This document shows, in pieces, positions 21,970 to 33,061 of a stretch of DNA of 64,000 nucleotides (the first letter of the stretch is position 1; each line of letters begins with the position of its first letter). This stretch comes from Streptomyces cyanogenus (GTDB taxonomy: Bacteria; Actinomycetota; Actinomycetes; Streptomycetales; Streptomycetaceae). The stretch spans positions 1,426,001 through 1,490,000 of the forward strand of contig NZ_CP071839.1 of NCBI RefSeq assembly GCF_017526105.1. Direction: 5' to 3'. A model generated the notes under the pieces. It did not search any database. It was not told where the DNA came from and was given only the letters and a program-made list of their open reading frames with translations. A program made the position numbers and the translations under genes.

Positions 21970-22539
21970 TCAGCAGCCCGCGTTCGGCTGCCGGAACCGG
22001 TGCATGCCGCCGGGAAACCCTCCGGAACACTGGCCTGTTCTTCTGCCCTGCCGGCAATCGCTCGCCACCACGGCAACGCATCCCCAGTGCATGGCCAGCA
22101 CCCTCCTGCGGGTCAGCGCGGGGTGGATCTCCCGCACCCGGGAGACGGTGGCCGTCAGGAGGGCGAAGCCGACGAGCCCCTCCAGGGGCGCGACCAGGCG
22201 GAGCCACCCCTGGCCGGGTGTGATGTCACCCAGCCCGAGGGTGGCGACGGTGACGAGTGACAGGCAGACGGAGTCGAGGAGTGCGGGCTGCTGCGCGGCC
22301 TTGGAGCCGGGCGTGAGGGTGAAGGCCCTCGGCATGTGGGGCCAGTAGATGACCGCCCAGCGCGGGATGAGGATGACGGCCCAGAGGCCGACCACCGTCA
22401 CCATGGCGAGGGGGCCGACGAGGCCGACCACGCGTCTGCGGGCACGCGGGCGCCGGGCCGGCTTCCACATCCCCGTCATGACCGGGCGGCTCAGGCCGGC
22501 GTGGCGGGTGGGATGCCAGAGGGAATGGAAGAGATCTCG
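21970..22539 (-). pseudogene. Broken two-pore-domain potassium channel
   Basis: Recognisable channel sequence runs from about 22539 (DLFHSLWHPTRHAGLSR) through a pore region with selectivity filter TLGLGD to EIHPALTRRRVLA at about 22093. The filter differs from the usual TVGYGD, a change also remembered from some actinobacterial relatives. The N-terminal membrane helices expected before DLFH are missing: the frame upstream is unrelated and has no ribosome site. After RRRVLA the frame continues to 21970 with non-family sequence, so the C-terminus is shifted or lost. An internal ATG at 22479 lacks a ribosome site. Both ends being lost indicates a decayed gene. Confidence 0.65.
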
Positions 22540-22710
22540 TAGGGCGGCCCTGCTTGGGGAGCGTAGAGCACGTGCATGGCGCGGCCGTGGACCTGGCCGC
22601 CTTCGCTCCGCGGAGAGGTGACGGGTGCCTGGACGGAGCCTCTCACCGGCCGGTCAGACGCCTGTGGAGTGCCATCGGTGATCGCGCCCCCGCACGCGGA
22701 AGACGGCTGG

Positions 22711-25092
22711 TCAGCCGTCCCACGTCCAGTCGGTGACCTCGGGCAGGTCCAGGCCGTGTTCCCGGATCCAGGAGTGGTGGCGCTGCCTGGTGTCCTCCAT
22801 GCGCTGGCGTACGGTCGCCGCGCGGACCGCGAGCCCGGGGACGCGGTCGATGACGTCCATGACGAGGCGGTAGCGGTCGAGGTCGTTGCGGACCACCATG
22901 TCGAACGGCGTGGTGGTGGTGCCGATCTCCTTATAGCCGCGCACGTGCAGGTTGCGGTGCCCGGTACGGCGGTAGGCCAGGCGGTGGATCAGCCACGGGT
23001 AGCCGTGATAGGCGAAGATGACCGGCTTGTCGGTGGTGAACAGGCCGTCGTACTCGAAGTCGTTCATTCCGTGGGGGTGTTCCTCGCTCGGCAGCAGCCG
23101 GGCGATGTCGACGACGTTGACCACCCGCACGGCCAGCTCGGGCAGGTGGCGGCGCAGCAACTGGGCGGCGGCGAGCACCTCCTGGGTCGGGACGTCCCCC
23201 GCGCAGGCCAGCACCACGTCCGGTTCACGGGAGCCGTCCTCGGTGCCCGCCCACTCCCAGATGCCGGCGCCGCGTGCGCAGTGGGCCTTCGCCTCCGCCA
23301 TGGAGAGCCAGTCGAAGCAGGGCTGCTTGCCGGCCACGATCACGTTGACGTAGTCCTTGCTGCGCAGGACGTGATCGGCCACGGACAGCAGCGTGTTGGC
23401 GTCCGAGGGCAGGTAGACCCGTACCACCTCGGGGCTCTTGTTGAGGATGTGGTCGACGAAGCCGGGGTCCTGGTGGGAGAAGCCGTTGTGGTCCTGGCGC
23501 CACACGTGCGAGGTGAGCAGGTAGTTGAGCGAGGCGATCGGAGCACGCCAGGGCAGGCGGCGGGTGGTGCGCAGCCACTTGATGTGCTGGTTGACCATCG
23601 AGTCGACGATGTGCACGAACGCCTCGTAGCAGGAGAACAGTCCGTGCCGGCCGGTGAGGAGGTAGCCCTCCAGCCAGCCCTGGCAGGTGTGTTCGGACAG
23701 GATCTCCATGACCCGGCCGTGGCGCTCCAGGTGCTCGTCCACCTGGAGCAGCTGGGCCTGCCAGGCCTTGCCGCTGGCCGCGTAGACGGCCTGGAGCCGG
23801 TTGGAGGCGGTCTCGTCGGGGCCGACGAGGCGGAAGTCGCGCCGCTCACTCGTGGCGTGCATGACCTCCTGGAGCATGTCGCCGAGAACACGGGTGGGTT
23901 CGTGCAGGGTGGCGCCGGGCTTGTCGACCTCGACGGCGTACTTCTCCAGCGGCGGCAGGGGCAGCTCGCGCAGCAGCAGGCCTCCGTTGGCGTGGGGGTT
24001 GGCGCCCAGCCGGTGCCTGCCTTCGGGGACGCAGGCGAGCACGTCGGGGCGCGGGGCGCCGTGCTCGTCGAACAGTTCCTCCGGCCGGTAGGAGCGCATC
24101 CACTGCTCCAGCTGGCGCAGGTGCTCGGGGTTGTCCCGTACGGCGGCCAGCGGGACCTGGTGGGAGCGCCAGGTTCCCTCCACGGGGAGGCCGTCGACCT
24201 CGGCCGGGCCGGTCCAGCCCTTGGGGGTGCGCAGCACGATCACCGGCCAGTGCGGCCGCTCCCCCACGCCGTCCTCGCGGGCGCTGCTCTGGATGGCCGC
24301 GATGCGCTCCAGTGCGTCGTCCATCGCGGCGGCCATCGCCCGGTGGACGACCATCGGGTCGTCGCCGGTGACGTGCAGGGGGGCGTGTCCGTAGCCGCGC
24401 AGCAGTGCGTCGAGTTCGTGCTCGGGCAGGCGGGACAGCACGGTCGGGTTGGCGATCTTGTAGCCGTTGAGGTGGAGGATCGGCAGGACCGCGCCGTCGT
24501 GGACCGGGTCGAGGAACTTGTTGGAGTGCCAGGACGCGGCCAGCGGACCGGTCTCCGCCTCGCCGTCGCCGATCACACAGGCCACCAGCAGGTCCGGATG
24601 GTCCAGCGCGGCACCGTAGGCATGGGAGAGCGAGTAGCCGAGTTCACCGCCCTCGTGGATCGAGCCCGGCGTCTCCGGGGCGACATGGCTCGGTACGCCG
24701 CCGGGGAAGGAGAACTGCCTGAACAGCCGCGCCATGCCGGCCGCGTCCCGCGGGACGTCCGGATACGTCTCGGTGTACGAGCCCTCCAGCCAGGAGTTGG
24801 CCAGCACCGCCGGACCGCCGTGACCGGGCCCCCAGATGCACACGGCGTCCAGACCACGGGCCTTGATGACGCGGTTCAGGTGGGTGTGCACCAGGTTCAG
24901 GCCGGGCGAGGTGCCCCAGTGGCCCAGCAGCCGCGGCTTGACGTGCTCCGGGCGCAGAGGTTCGGTCAGCAGGGGGTTGGCCATGAGGTAGATCTGGCCT
25001 ACGGCGAGATAGTTCGCGGCGCGCCAGTGGGCGTCCAGCGACCTCAGCTGGTCCTCCTCCAGCCGGGCGGGCGCCTGCGTGTCGACGGACAT
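22711..25092 (-). CDS. xfp: Phosphoketolase
   Basis: 793 residues, the usual length. Splits xylulose 5-phosphate and/or fructose 6-phosphate into acetyl phosphate plus glyceraldehyde 3-phosphate or erythrose 4-phosphate, using thiamine diphosphate. Diagnostic stretches include [31 protein letters not shown], the cofactor motif [42 protein letters not shown] and [26 protein letters not shown] precedes ATG 25092. It links to xylose use (xylB product) but sits in the redox island next to flavohemoglobin; a GGGCC-type box lies 92 bases before its start. Whether it is single- or dual-substrate cannot be told. Confidence 0.95.
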   Translation of the reverse strand: MSVDTQAPARLEEDQLRSLDAHWRAANYLAVGQIYLMANPLLTEPLRPEHVKPRLLGHWGTSPGLNLVHTHLNRVIKARGLDAVCIWGPGHGGPAVLANSWLEGSYTETYPDVPRDAAGMARLFRQFSFPGGVPSHVAPETPGSIHEGGELGYSLSHAYGAALDHPDLLVACVIGDGEAETGPLAASWHSNKFLDPVHDGAVLPILHLNGYKIANPTVLSRLPEHELDALLRGYGHAPLHVTGDDPMVVHRAMAAAMDDALERIAAIQSSAREDGVGERPHWPVIVLRTPKGWTGPAEVDGLPVEGTWRSHQVPLAAVRDNPEHLRQLEQWMRSYRPEELFDEHGAPRPDVLACVPEGRHRLGANPHANGGLLLRELPLPPLEKYAVEVDKPGATLHEPTRVLGDMLQEVMHATSERRDFRLVGPDETASNRLQAVYAASGKAWQAQLLQVDEHLERHGRVMEILSEHTCQGWLEGYLLTGRHGLFSCYEAFVHIVDSMVNQHIKWLRTTRRLPWRAPIASLNYLLTSHVWRQDHNGFSHQDPGFVDHILNKSPEVVRVYLPSDANTLLSVADHVLRSKDYVNVIVAGKQPCFDWLSMAEAKAHCARGAGIWEWAGTEDGSREPDVVLACAGDVPTQEVLAAAQLLRRHLPELAVRVVNVVDIARLLPSEEHPHGMNDFEYDGLFTTDKPVIFAYHGYPWLIHRLAYRRTGHRNLHVRGYKEIGTTTTPFDMVVRNDLDRYRLVMDVIDRVPGLAVRAATVRQRMEDTRQRHHSWIREHGLDLPEVTDWTWDG

Positions 25093-25183
25093 CGGGGTTC
25101 CTTTCCGAGTCGGGACAGTGACCGGGTACCGTGCGGGCCGGACTCTGCACCCCCACCCTCCGGCGCCGCACGGGGCTTCCGAC

Positions 25184-25199
25184 AGGGCCGTTCGGGCCA
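25184..25199. promoter_or_regulatory. OsdR/DevR-like box upstream of phosphoketolase
   Basis: AGGGCCGTTCGGGCCA fits the island consensus GGGCC-N4-GGCCC with one arm mismatch and lies 92 bases before the phosphoketolase start. A weaker TGGCCGACCGGGAC copy is at 25262-25275. The rest of 25093-25346 holds nothing recognisable. Confidence 0.4.
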
Positions 25200-25346
25200 C
25201 GCCTGCCGCTGACAGCCGAACGGAGCATCCCCGGGGACGCCCGGCCCCGTCACCCCCCGCATGGCCGACCGGGACCTGCATCCCCCGGGAGCTTGCTCTG
25301 ACGGTCGGTGACGGTGAGCGCCCGCCCCCTCGCGGACGCCGGGGTC

Positions 25347-26552
25347 TCAGCGCTCGGCGTGGACCAGCCAGAGGTCGGGGCCGAAGACCTCGTAGCGGAT
25401 GCTGCGGGCGGGGATGCCGGCCTGAAGGAGCTGGGTGCGGACGGCGCGCATGAAGGGGAGCGAGCCGCACAGGTAGACGTCGGCGTCCGCGGGGAGGTCC
25501 AGGGCGTCGAGGTCCATCAGGCCCGTGTGGGAGCCGGCTTCCTCGCTCCCCTCCTGCTCGTACCAGAACTCGACCATGGGGTCGGGCAGTTGGTCCGCCA
25601 GGCGTCGGACGTCCGCGCGCAGGGCGTGGTCGGCCGGGGTGCGGTCGGCGTGCAGGACCCACACCGGCCGCGACGAGCCGGTGCTGGCGAGGTGTTCGAG
25701 CATGCCGACCATCGGGGTACAGCCGATACCGGCGGAGACCAGCAGGAGCGGGGTGTCGGAGTCGTCGAGGACCACGTCGCCGAACGGGGCGGACAGGGTG
25801 AGCTCGTCGCCGACCCGCACGGCGCGGTGCAGCTGGTTGGAGACCTCGCCCTCGGGGGCGTCGCCGACGCTCGCGACCCGCTTGACGGTGATGCGCCGCA
25901 GGCTGTCGCCGGGACCGTTGGACAGGCTGTACTGGCGGGTCTGGTGGATGCCGTCGGGCATGAGCACCCGGACGCTGACGTACTGGCCGGCCCGCGCCTG
26001 CGGCAGGGGGCCGTCGTCGGCCGGGCGCAGCAGGAAGGACACCGCGTCGGGGGTCTCCTCCCGCCGTTCCACGACCGTCCACTGCCGCCACGGCTTGCGC
26101 GGGTCGACCTGGGCGTCCTGGTAGAGGCGGGCCTCCCGGGCGATGAGGGCACCGGCCATCAGCCAGTACACCTCGTCCCAGGCGGCGGCCACCTCGGGGG
26201 TGACCGCTTCGCCGAGTACCTCGGCGATGGCGCGGAAGAGGTACTTGTGGACGATCGTGTACTGGTCCTCGGTGACGCCGAGCGCGGCGTGCTTGTGCGC
26301 GATCCGGGCGAGGAGGGCGTCCGGGCGGGCGTCGGGGTCGGCCAGCAGGGCCTGGGCGAAGCCCGCGATGGACCCGGCCAGGGCCCGGCGCTGCTCGCCA
26401 CTGGCCTGGTTGCCCCGGTTGAACATACCGTCCAGCAGCTCGGGTTGCTCCGCGAACATGGTGCCGTAGAAGCGTGCGGTGATCTCGTCCAGTGCGCCGC
26501 CGACGGCGGGCAGGGTGGCACGGACGACAACTGCCGACTCGGGCGAAAGCAT
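25347..26552 (-). CDS. hmp: Flavohemoglobin (nitric oxide dioxygenase)
   Basis: 401 residues. An N-terminal globin (about 1-135) shows [10 protein letters not shown] with the distal tyrosine at 29 and [12 protein letters not shown] with the proximal histidine at 88. It is followed by a ferredoxin-reductase-like FAD domain ([17 protein letters not shown]) and an NAD(P) domain ([30 protein letters not shown]). It should convert nitric oxide to nitrate using NAD(P)H and oxygen. ATG 26552 follows GGGGAG; the in-frame extension upstream is low-complexity. Location in the redox island and boxes upstream suggest hypoxic or nitrosative control. Confidence 0.95.
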   Translation of the reverse strand: MLSPESAVVVRATLPAVGGALDEITARFYGTMFAEQPELLDGMFNRGNQASGEQRRALAGSIAGFAQALLADPDARPDALLARIAHKHAALGVTEDQYTIVHKYLFRAIAEVLGEAVTPEVAAAWDEVYWLMAGALIAREARLYQDAQVDPRKPWRQWTVVERREETPDAVSFLLRPADDGPLPQARAGQYVSVRVLMPDGIHQTRQYSLSNGPGDSLRRITVKRVASVGDAPEGEVSNQLHRAVRVGDELTLSAPFGDVVLDDSDTPLLLVSAGIGCTPMVGMLEHLASTGSSRPVWVLHADRTPADHALRADVRRLADQLPDPMVEFWYEQEGSEEAGSHTGLMDLDALDLPADADVYLCGSLPFMRAVRTQLLQAGIPARSIRYEVFGPDLWLVHAER

Positions 26553-27029
26553 GGAACTCCCCTGAGCTGTGAGTAGGTGGAGGGACGGCTTCACCGCCAC
26601 GGCCGGGCCCGCCATGCGGGTTCGACCGGCACATCGATCATCCGGTGCGGCCGTCGCCCGCACCAGGGCCGAACCGCCCTGGAGGACTGGGCCCGTCGGT
26701 CCGGTCCGCCCAGTCGCGTGCGGCCGCACGCCCCTCGCGTCGGCGCACTACGGCCGCGCCCGCCCGAGTGCCCGCCGTCACGGCGGTACACCGCCGCCGC
26801 GCCGGAAGGTGTGCACCACTCTTCAACGGCCGCTTTTCGCCTGGCGCGGCGGGACCATGTTCGACGGTGAACTCCATGTCGCACAGGTCGCGGTAGTGGT
26901 TTCCAGCGTGCGCAGGTGGTCGCCGAGTTCGACGTGCGAACGGAGGTGGAGCGTCTTCAGCTCGTCAGGGGCACGGCGTCGCGGACTCCGGAGACGACGT
27001 CCTCGCCCCGGGCGTCGGGCAGGTGGTCG
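26553..27029. promoter_or_regulatory. Upstream region of the flavohemoglobin gene with three palindromes
   Basis: No gene could be supported here. Three palindromic elements stand out. CCAGGGCCGAACCGCCCTGG at 26663-26682 and GGGCCCGTCGGTCC at 26689-26702 resemble the OsdR/DevR-like box found elsewhere in the island. GCGTGCGGCCGCACGC at 26716-26731 is a perfect 16-base palindrome of unknown use. They are 110-180 bases before the flavohemoglobin start. No NsrR-type site was recognised. Confidence 0.45.
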
Positions 27030-27160
27030 CCAGGCGTGCACCAGTCGCAGCGGCCGGTGCCGCAGCAGCGCCTCGCGAGCGGCCCACTCGGCGGCCGCGA
27101 GGCTCTCGGCCGATCCGTCCACTCCGGCGATGACGGCGACAGCATGTGCGCACCTCCTGC
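27030..27160 (-). pseudogene. Truncated universal stress protein
   Basis: Only the first strand, helix and second strand of a UspA-type domain are recognisable: AVIAGVDGSAESLAAAEWAA, then REALLRHRPLRLVHAW (27131-27030 on the minus strand). A good ribosome site (GCAGGAGG) lies just upstream, but the GTG and ATG codons after it are in other frames than the Usp body, and after VHAW the sequence loses all family resemblance. Intact Streptomyces universal stress proteins have 140-300 residues. Such genes are usual members of the DevR/OsdR regulon, consistent with the surroundings. Confidence 0.6.
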
Positions 27161-27744
27161 GCTTGGTCCTGCTGGGTACCGCCGGCGTCTTCCTGAGGCG
27201 ACTCGGCCGGGTAGGGACCGCAAGGGCTCTTCCCTGGCCCATTCGGCCCAGCGCCGGTCGGCCCGTCCTGCCGCGGTCGGCACGGAAGGGGGGCAGCCGC
27301 TGGTCACACGGCCGGGGGTGGGCGGCGCACGAGGCGTGGCTGCGCGACCTGCGGCTCGAACGTGAACCGCCGGCGGTTCCGCCGTGCCCGGGTCGCCTCG
27401 ATCGCGGGGAGACCGCGGAAGCCGCCGTCCTTCCCTCGGGCTGAACGTCCCCTGGGGGACAGCGCCTTGGTGACGAGGTGGGCGGCATACCTCGTGCGCG
27501 CGAGCGGGCGACCGCCGTCACCCGGCCGTGGGATCCGGTCGGTCAGCCAGCGCCCGCACCGTGGCCTTCCTTGGCGAGCGCGGATTTCGGGCACAGTGCC
27601 CTGGAGGCGGCGATGCGCACGTCCCGACCGGGAGGTCAGCGTCCTGCGGCCGGCCTGCTGCCGGAGGAGGAGTTCCGCGACAGCGACCCCGACTGCGGCA
27701 CACGGCGACTCCCCGTCGGCCGGCGGGATCCTGCCCGGGCCCCG
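27161..27744. other. Gene-free stretch with one or two OsdR-like boxes
   Basis: Nearly 600 bases between the stress-protein relic and the end of the sensor kinase gene contain frames on both strands but none with a ribosome site and family resemblance. A near-palindrome CTGGCCCATTCGGCCCAG (27234-27251) and a weaker GGGACC-containing element at 27214-27229 precede the stress-protein relic and are probably its former promoter elements. Confidence 0.4.
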
Positions 27745-29580
<1,836 letters not shown>

Positions 29581-29608
29581 TCACGCTCACCGGCCGGTGA
29601 AGAAGGGG

Positions 29609-29767
29609 CACCCGGTCGGGACGGTAGAGGTGATCCGGACGTCGCACGGCGGGGACCGGCCCACCCGGTCGGGAGGGTGCGGGCTCATCCGGACGTCGGA
29701 CGGCAGGAACCGGCCATCCGGACGGGACGCTACGGGGCCGTCCGGACGTCGCACGGCAGGGGCCGGC
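29609..29767. repeat. Three tandem 53-bp repeats
   Basis: Units span 29609-29661, 29662-29714 and 29715-29767, each exactly 53 bases and clearly related though not identical. Each begins CA(C/T)CCGG and contains TCCGGACGTCG followed by ACGGC and an ACCGGCC or GCCGGCC end. They fill most of the gap between the response-regulator stop (29777) and the kinase start (29493). The conserved core CCGGACGTCG... holds short palindromes (CCGG, GACGTC). No protein reading frame explains them. Confidence 0.85.
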
Positions 29768-29776
29768 CTCAGGGCC

Positions 29777-30469
29777 TCAGCGTCCTTCCTGCCTCTGCCG
29801 GTCCTGGACCTGCGTGGCGATGACGGCGGCCTGGATACGGCGCTCGACGCCGAGCTTGGCGAGGAGACGGGAGATGTGGTTCTTCACCGTCTTCTCGGCC
29901 AGGTACAGCCGCTGGCCGATCTGGCGGTTGGTCAGGCCTTCGCCGATCAGGGCCAGGATCTCCCGCTCCCGCTCGGTCAGCCCCTGCAGTCCGTCCGGCT
30001 GCTCCTCCTCCTGCCCGCCACCGCGCAGCCGGGCCATCAGCCTGGTGGTGGCACTGGCATCGAGCAGGGACTGGCCGGCGGCCACGGTGCGCACCGCGGA
30101 CACCAGGTCCGAGCCCCGGATCTGCTTCAGGACGTAGCCGGAGGCGCCCGCCATGATCGAGTCGAGCAGTGCCTCCTCGTCGTCGAAGGAGGTCAGCATG
30201 AGGCAGGCCAGCTCCGGCATGCGTGACCTCAGTTCCCGGCACACGGTCACGCCGTCGCCGTCGGGCAGGCGGACGTCGAGCACCGCCACCTGCGGACGCA
30301 ACGCGGGCACCCGCACCAGCGCCTGCTCCACCGTGCCGGCCTCCCCGATCACGTCGATGTCCGGCTCGTCGTTCAGCAGGTCGCGCACTCCGCGCCGTAC
30401 CACCTCGTGGTCGTCCAGCAGAAAGACCCGGATCGGGTTACCGGCGCCGGGCTGCTCGCTGTCCGCCAT
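29777..30469 (-). CDS. DevR/OsdR-like NarL-family response regulator
   Basis: 230 residues. Receiver domain with acidic pocket LLDDHE (residues 18-22), phospho-acceptor D65 in [11 protein letters not shown], conserved threonine/serine LTSFDD and lysine in GYVLKQI. A LuxR-type HTH follows at about 155-215 ([25 protein letters not shown], then [21 protein letters not shown]). ATG 30469 follows GGGAG. Sequence and partner kinase mark it as the Streptomyces counterpart of mycobacterial DevR/DosR, i.e. OsdR. A perfect palindromic box 102-118 bases upstream suggests self-regulation. Confidence 0.9.
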   Translation of the reverse strand: MADSEQPGAGNPIRVFLLDDHEVVRRGVRDLLNDEPDIDVIGEAGTVEQALVRVPALRPQVAVLDVRLPDGDGVTVCRELRSRMPELACLMLTSFDDEEALLDSIMAGASGYVLKQIRGSDLVSAVRTVAAGQSLLDASATTRLMARLRGGGQEEEQPDGLQGLTEREREILALIGEGLTNRQIGQRLYLAEKTVKNHISRLLAKLGVERRIQAAVIATQVQDRQRQEGR

Positions 30470-30557
30470 CAAAAACGCTCCCTGGTTCCGCGTTCCGCGC
30501 CGATGTCCGCTCGTGGACGGGAATCGGCCCTTCCTACCGGGATCCTTTCCCGCGCGC

Positions 30558-30724
30558 GGGCCGAAGGGCCAGGGCCGATCGGCCCTGTTGTCCGCCCGGA
30601 GTGTCCCGCGGCCACGAGGCACCGCCGCCGCAGCGGTGGGGAACGGCCCGTCGGCCCCTTCGAAGGTCTTCGCACCGCGCGGACCCGCATCACGCCACCC
30701 CGCAGGGTGAGGGTCCGACGGCCC
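30558..30724. promoter_or_regulatory. OsdR-like box cluster between regulator and HPF-like genes
   Basis: The 341-base divergent gap 30470-30810 carries a perfect 18-base palindrome CAGGGCCGATCGGCCCTG (30570-30587), immediately preceded by GGGCCGAAGGGCCA (30558-30571). Two further elements lie toward the HPF-like gene: GGCCCGTCGGCCCC (30646-30659) and GGGTCCGACGGCCC (30711-30724). All fit two five-base G/C arms separated by four bases. The last is about 87 bases before the HPF-like start and the first about 90 before the regulator start, as expected for activation of both. Confidence 0.6.
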
Positions 30725-30810
30725 CGCGGCCGGGGCCTGCCGGCCCTGGGCCGGAACCGGTACCGCCAGAAGCCTGGAACCGCTGCGGAACGATCAGAAG
30801 GAGCGTGCAC

Positions 30811-31209
30811 ATGGCTGCCAAGGAGACCGGCACCCAGGTCACCGGCACCGTCGCCGTCGAGGTGTGCGTCGAAGGCGATGTGGAGGAGGAAGCCGTCGCA
30901 TACGTCCGTGAGAAGGTCGGCGCGGTTCTCGGCCGGCCCGGGGTTCCGGCCGTGAGCGGTGCGGTGAAGATCGCCAGGGCGGTGGCGCAGCACACCGAGC
31001 GGCCCTGGTCCGCCCGGGCCGAGCTCGTCGTCGGGAACACCCTCGTCGTCGTGCACGCCCAGGAGGTCACGGCACACGAACTGGCGGACCGGCTGCAGGA
31101 CCGCCTGCGCAGCCAGGTGAACCTTGTACCGCACCGCAGGGAGGAGACCCGCGGGTCGGCCACTCCGCCTCCGTGGCGCGGCGGCTGTGCCCAGGGCGGC
31201 CGGGGCTGA
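30811..31209 (+). CDS. HPF/RaiA-like ribosome hibernation domain protein, apparently shortened
   Basis: 132 residues. Residues 10-105 (VTGTVAVEVCVEGDVEEEAV, YVREKVGAVLGRPG, SAVKIAR-like strands, AELVVGNTLVVVHAQEV, ELADRLQDRLRSQVNLV) resemble the N-terminal beta-alpha-beta domain of actinobacterial ribosome-associated factor Y proteins. Usual homologues in this context are about 200-270 residues with further domains; here the protein ends in a non-conserved tail (PPPWRGGCAQGG), so the gene may have lost its 3' part by frameshift or deletion. AAGGAG precedes ATG 30811. HPF-type genes are classic dormancy-regulon members. Confidence 0.6.
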   Translation: MAAKETGTQVTGTVAVEVCVEGDVEEEAVAYVREKVGAVLGRPGVPAVSGAVKIARAVAQHTERPWSARAELVVGNTLVVVHAQEVTAHELADRLQDRLRSQVNLVPHRREETRGSATPPPWRGGCAQGGRG

Positions 31210-31806
31210 AGCCCCTCACGGCCTCCGCCGCGGCACGGGCCACCCGGCCTCGCCTGACCCGTGCCGGTCAGCCCCCGGAAGGGACCATCGGCACCTGGTG
31301 GCGGGGACCGGACAGGACGAGAGTGAAGGCGTGAGCGGCACCGATCCCCCGCGGTGCCGCTCACGCCCGCACACCGTCGGCCGCCGCCGACTTCTCTCGT
31401 CGACGGAGGCTCCCCCCCCCCCCGACGACCCGTCATGAGGCCGGCCGTGCAACGGGCAGAAGCGGCTGCCGATGCGCCGTCCGACATGACCATCGCCATG
31501 GACCGGCGGCTCACGAAGGGCTCACGGCGCACGCCGACTGCGACGCCCTCCCCGGGAACAGGCCTGCCTGCGTGGTGCCGGGGCGGGTCGAGCGGACACG
31601 GACCAGGGCCGAACGGCCCTGGTGTGAGGAGCCGCGGTGCCGTTCCAATGGCCTGATCACGTCTTTCCGTGACTCCCGGCGGGTGCCGCGGACAGGCAGC
31701 CTCCACGTCTCGAAGGGACGACGCACATGCCGTTCCGGCGCACCGGCCGCGACCACGGCGACAGACCGTGCAGCCGCCTCGCCGCACCAGCCGAAGACAC
31801 GCAGCA
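31210..31806. other. Gene-free stretch with terminator, poly-C run and OsdR-like box
   Basis: No gene was supported in these ~600 bases. They contain a strong hairpin (listed separately), a run of 12 C at 31412-31423, and a 20-base near-palindrome CCAGGGCCGAACGGCCCTGG at 31603-31622, the best box after the one before the regulator gene. The box lies about 185 bases before the PPOX-family gene start. Confidence 0.55.
31328..31367. terminator. Perfect 16-bp hairpin after the HPF-like gene
   Basis: GGCGTGAGCGGCACCG (31328-31343) pairs without mismatch with CGGTGCCGCTCACGCC (31352-31367) around an 8-base loop. No T-run follows, as is usual for Streptomyces terminators. Confidence 0.8.
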
Positions 31807-32301
31807 GTGAGCGACGAGTCCACGCGGAAGCCCGCCACGACCCTCGACCCCGCTCAGGGCCTCCCGGCCGGGCCGCGCCGCAGCATCGAGCTGGACGGCG
31901 ACGAAGCCCTGCGGCTGCTGGGCAGCGTGTCCTTCGGGCGCATCGTCTTCACCCGCCACGCGCTGCCGACCGTCCGCCCGGTCAACCACGTGCTGGACGA
32001 CGGCGACATCGTCATCCGCACGCACGAGGGCGCGGCGCTCACCGCGCGCGCCGGGCAGACCGGGGGCCAGGGCGTCGTGGTGGCCTATGAGGCCGACGCC
32101 ATCGACCCCGACACGCACCTCGGCTGGAGCGTCGTGGTCACCGGCTACGCGCACCTGGTGACCGACCCGGAGGAGCTGGCCCGCTACCGGTCCCTGCTCA
32201 GCCCCTGGGTGCACCGGTCCATGGACTACGCGGTACGCATCCGCCCGGATCTGGTGACCGGCATCCGGCTCGCCGCCGACGACGAGTCCGACGACGTCTG
32301 A
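31807..32301 (+). CDS. PPOX-fold (pyridoxamine 5'-phosphate oxidase family) protein
   Basis: 164 residues from a GTG at 31807. The split-barrel flavin-binding fold is recognised from SFGRIVFTRHALPTVRPVNHVLDDGDIVIRT, VVAYEADAIDPDTHLGWSVVVTGYA and the end VRIRPDLVTGIRL. Such proteins bind FMN or F420 and are frequent targets of DevR/OsdR-type regulators; the substrate is unknown. The ribosome site is weak. A good OsdR-like box lies upstream. A decayed paralogue follows on the other strand at 32426-32774. Confidence 0.8.
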   Translation: MSDESTRKPATTLDPAQGLPAGPRRSIELDGDEALRLLGSVSFGRIVFTRHALPTVRPVNHVLDDGDIVIRTHEGAALTARAGQTGGQGVVVAYEADAIDPDTHLGWSVVVTGYAHLVTDPEELARYRSLLSPWVHRSMDYAVRIRPDLVTGIRLAADDESDDV

Positions 32302-32425
32302 TCGCGGTCCGGGAGCTGCCGTACGGTCTGCGAACCTCCCCGAAGCCGCGCCGGGCATCGGCGGGAGCGTCCACGCCCGGACGGACTGCCACGGCCGGCG
32401 GCCCGGCGGGCACGTGCGCCTGCGG

Positions 32426-32774
32426 TCAGAAGGCCGGGTGCAGGCCGCACAGGGTCCGGCCACCGACGAGTTCGCGCCCCGTGACCAGTTCGGGCCCGAT
32501 GCACACGAGGACCTCCTGGGGGCGAGGGAGCCCAGGAGAGCGGGACGATCGACTCCAGGCGTGCCGCCCCGGCCGGATCCGTCACGATCTCGGGGCGGCC
32601 GGTGACGACGACGCTCCAGCGGGAGTACGTGTCCGCGTCGACCGCGTCCGCCTCGAAGGCGACGACGGCGCCGTCGACCGCGCGGGCCAGCTCGTAGCCC
32701 GCCGAGGTGCGCAGCGGCACCGCTCCGTCATTGCCCAGGGCGAAGTTGAGCGGCACCACCGCGGGCAGCGCCGG
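32426..32774 (-). pseudogene. Frameshifted PPOX-family paralogue
   Basis: The minus strand from about 32774 encodes LPAVVPLNFALGNDGAVPLR, then a GAVVAFEADAVDAD core and SRWSVVVTGRPEIVTDPAG, clearly the same fold as the intact neighbour. Near 32525-32534 (a run of C after SWAPS) the frame breaks; the expected end (PQEVLVCIGPELVTGRELVG) continues in the next frame to a TGA at 32426. The N-terminal ~30 residues are also missing. This is a pseudogene with at least one frameshift, or a sequencing error in a C-run plus a truncation. Confidence 0.7.
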
Positions 32775-32899
32775 GCCGGCCCGTCTTTCGCCCGGTGCGG
32801 GGGATCGCCTTCCATGCTGAGCGCGGCGGCGGCCGCCGGTGAGGGCCACCGGTCCCGCCCCGACCGGAGAACGGCCCGCGGAAACGTGGTGGCGAAGGG

Positions 32900-32914
32900 G
32901 GGCCGGACGGCCCT
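32900..32914. promoter_or_regulatory. OsdR-like box upstream of the PPOX relic and dedA
   Basis: GGGCCGGACGGCCCT has the same five-four-five layout as the boxes earlier in the island. It lies about 125 bases before the start of the recognisable PPOX relic (minus strand) and 150 before the DedA gene (plus strand). The remaining sequence 32775-33061 holds nothing else recognised. Confidence 0.45.
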
Positions 32915-33061
32915 CCCGGCGCACCCGTCGGCGGGCGACGTGCTGCCGCCGCGGTCCCGGCGCACCTCGTGCGCCTGACCTCCGCGACCGGCGGGCATGG
33001 GCGCGCCGGACGCGCGATGCTGGGCGGACAGGTCCCCCGAGGAGGCCAGGAGGCTCGGCCG

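Noticed and set aside
22711..26634. A 1307-residue open frame spanning phosphoketolase and the flavohemoglobin region
   Set aside because: Only the part from ATG 25092 is phosphoketolase; the rest is a GC-rich shadow of the flavohemoglobin gene in another frame, without a ribosome site or family resemblance.
27161..27744. Several open frames of 60-100 codons on both strands
   Set aside because: They lack ribosome sites and resemble GC-driven chance frames; no family signature was seen.
29609..29767. Possible CRISPR array
   Set aside because: The 53-bp units are directly tandem with no spacers and only three copies; no cas genes are present.
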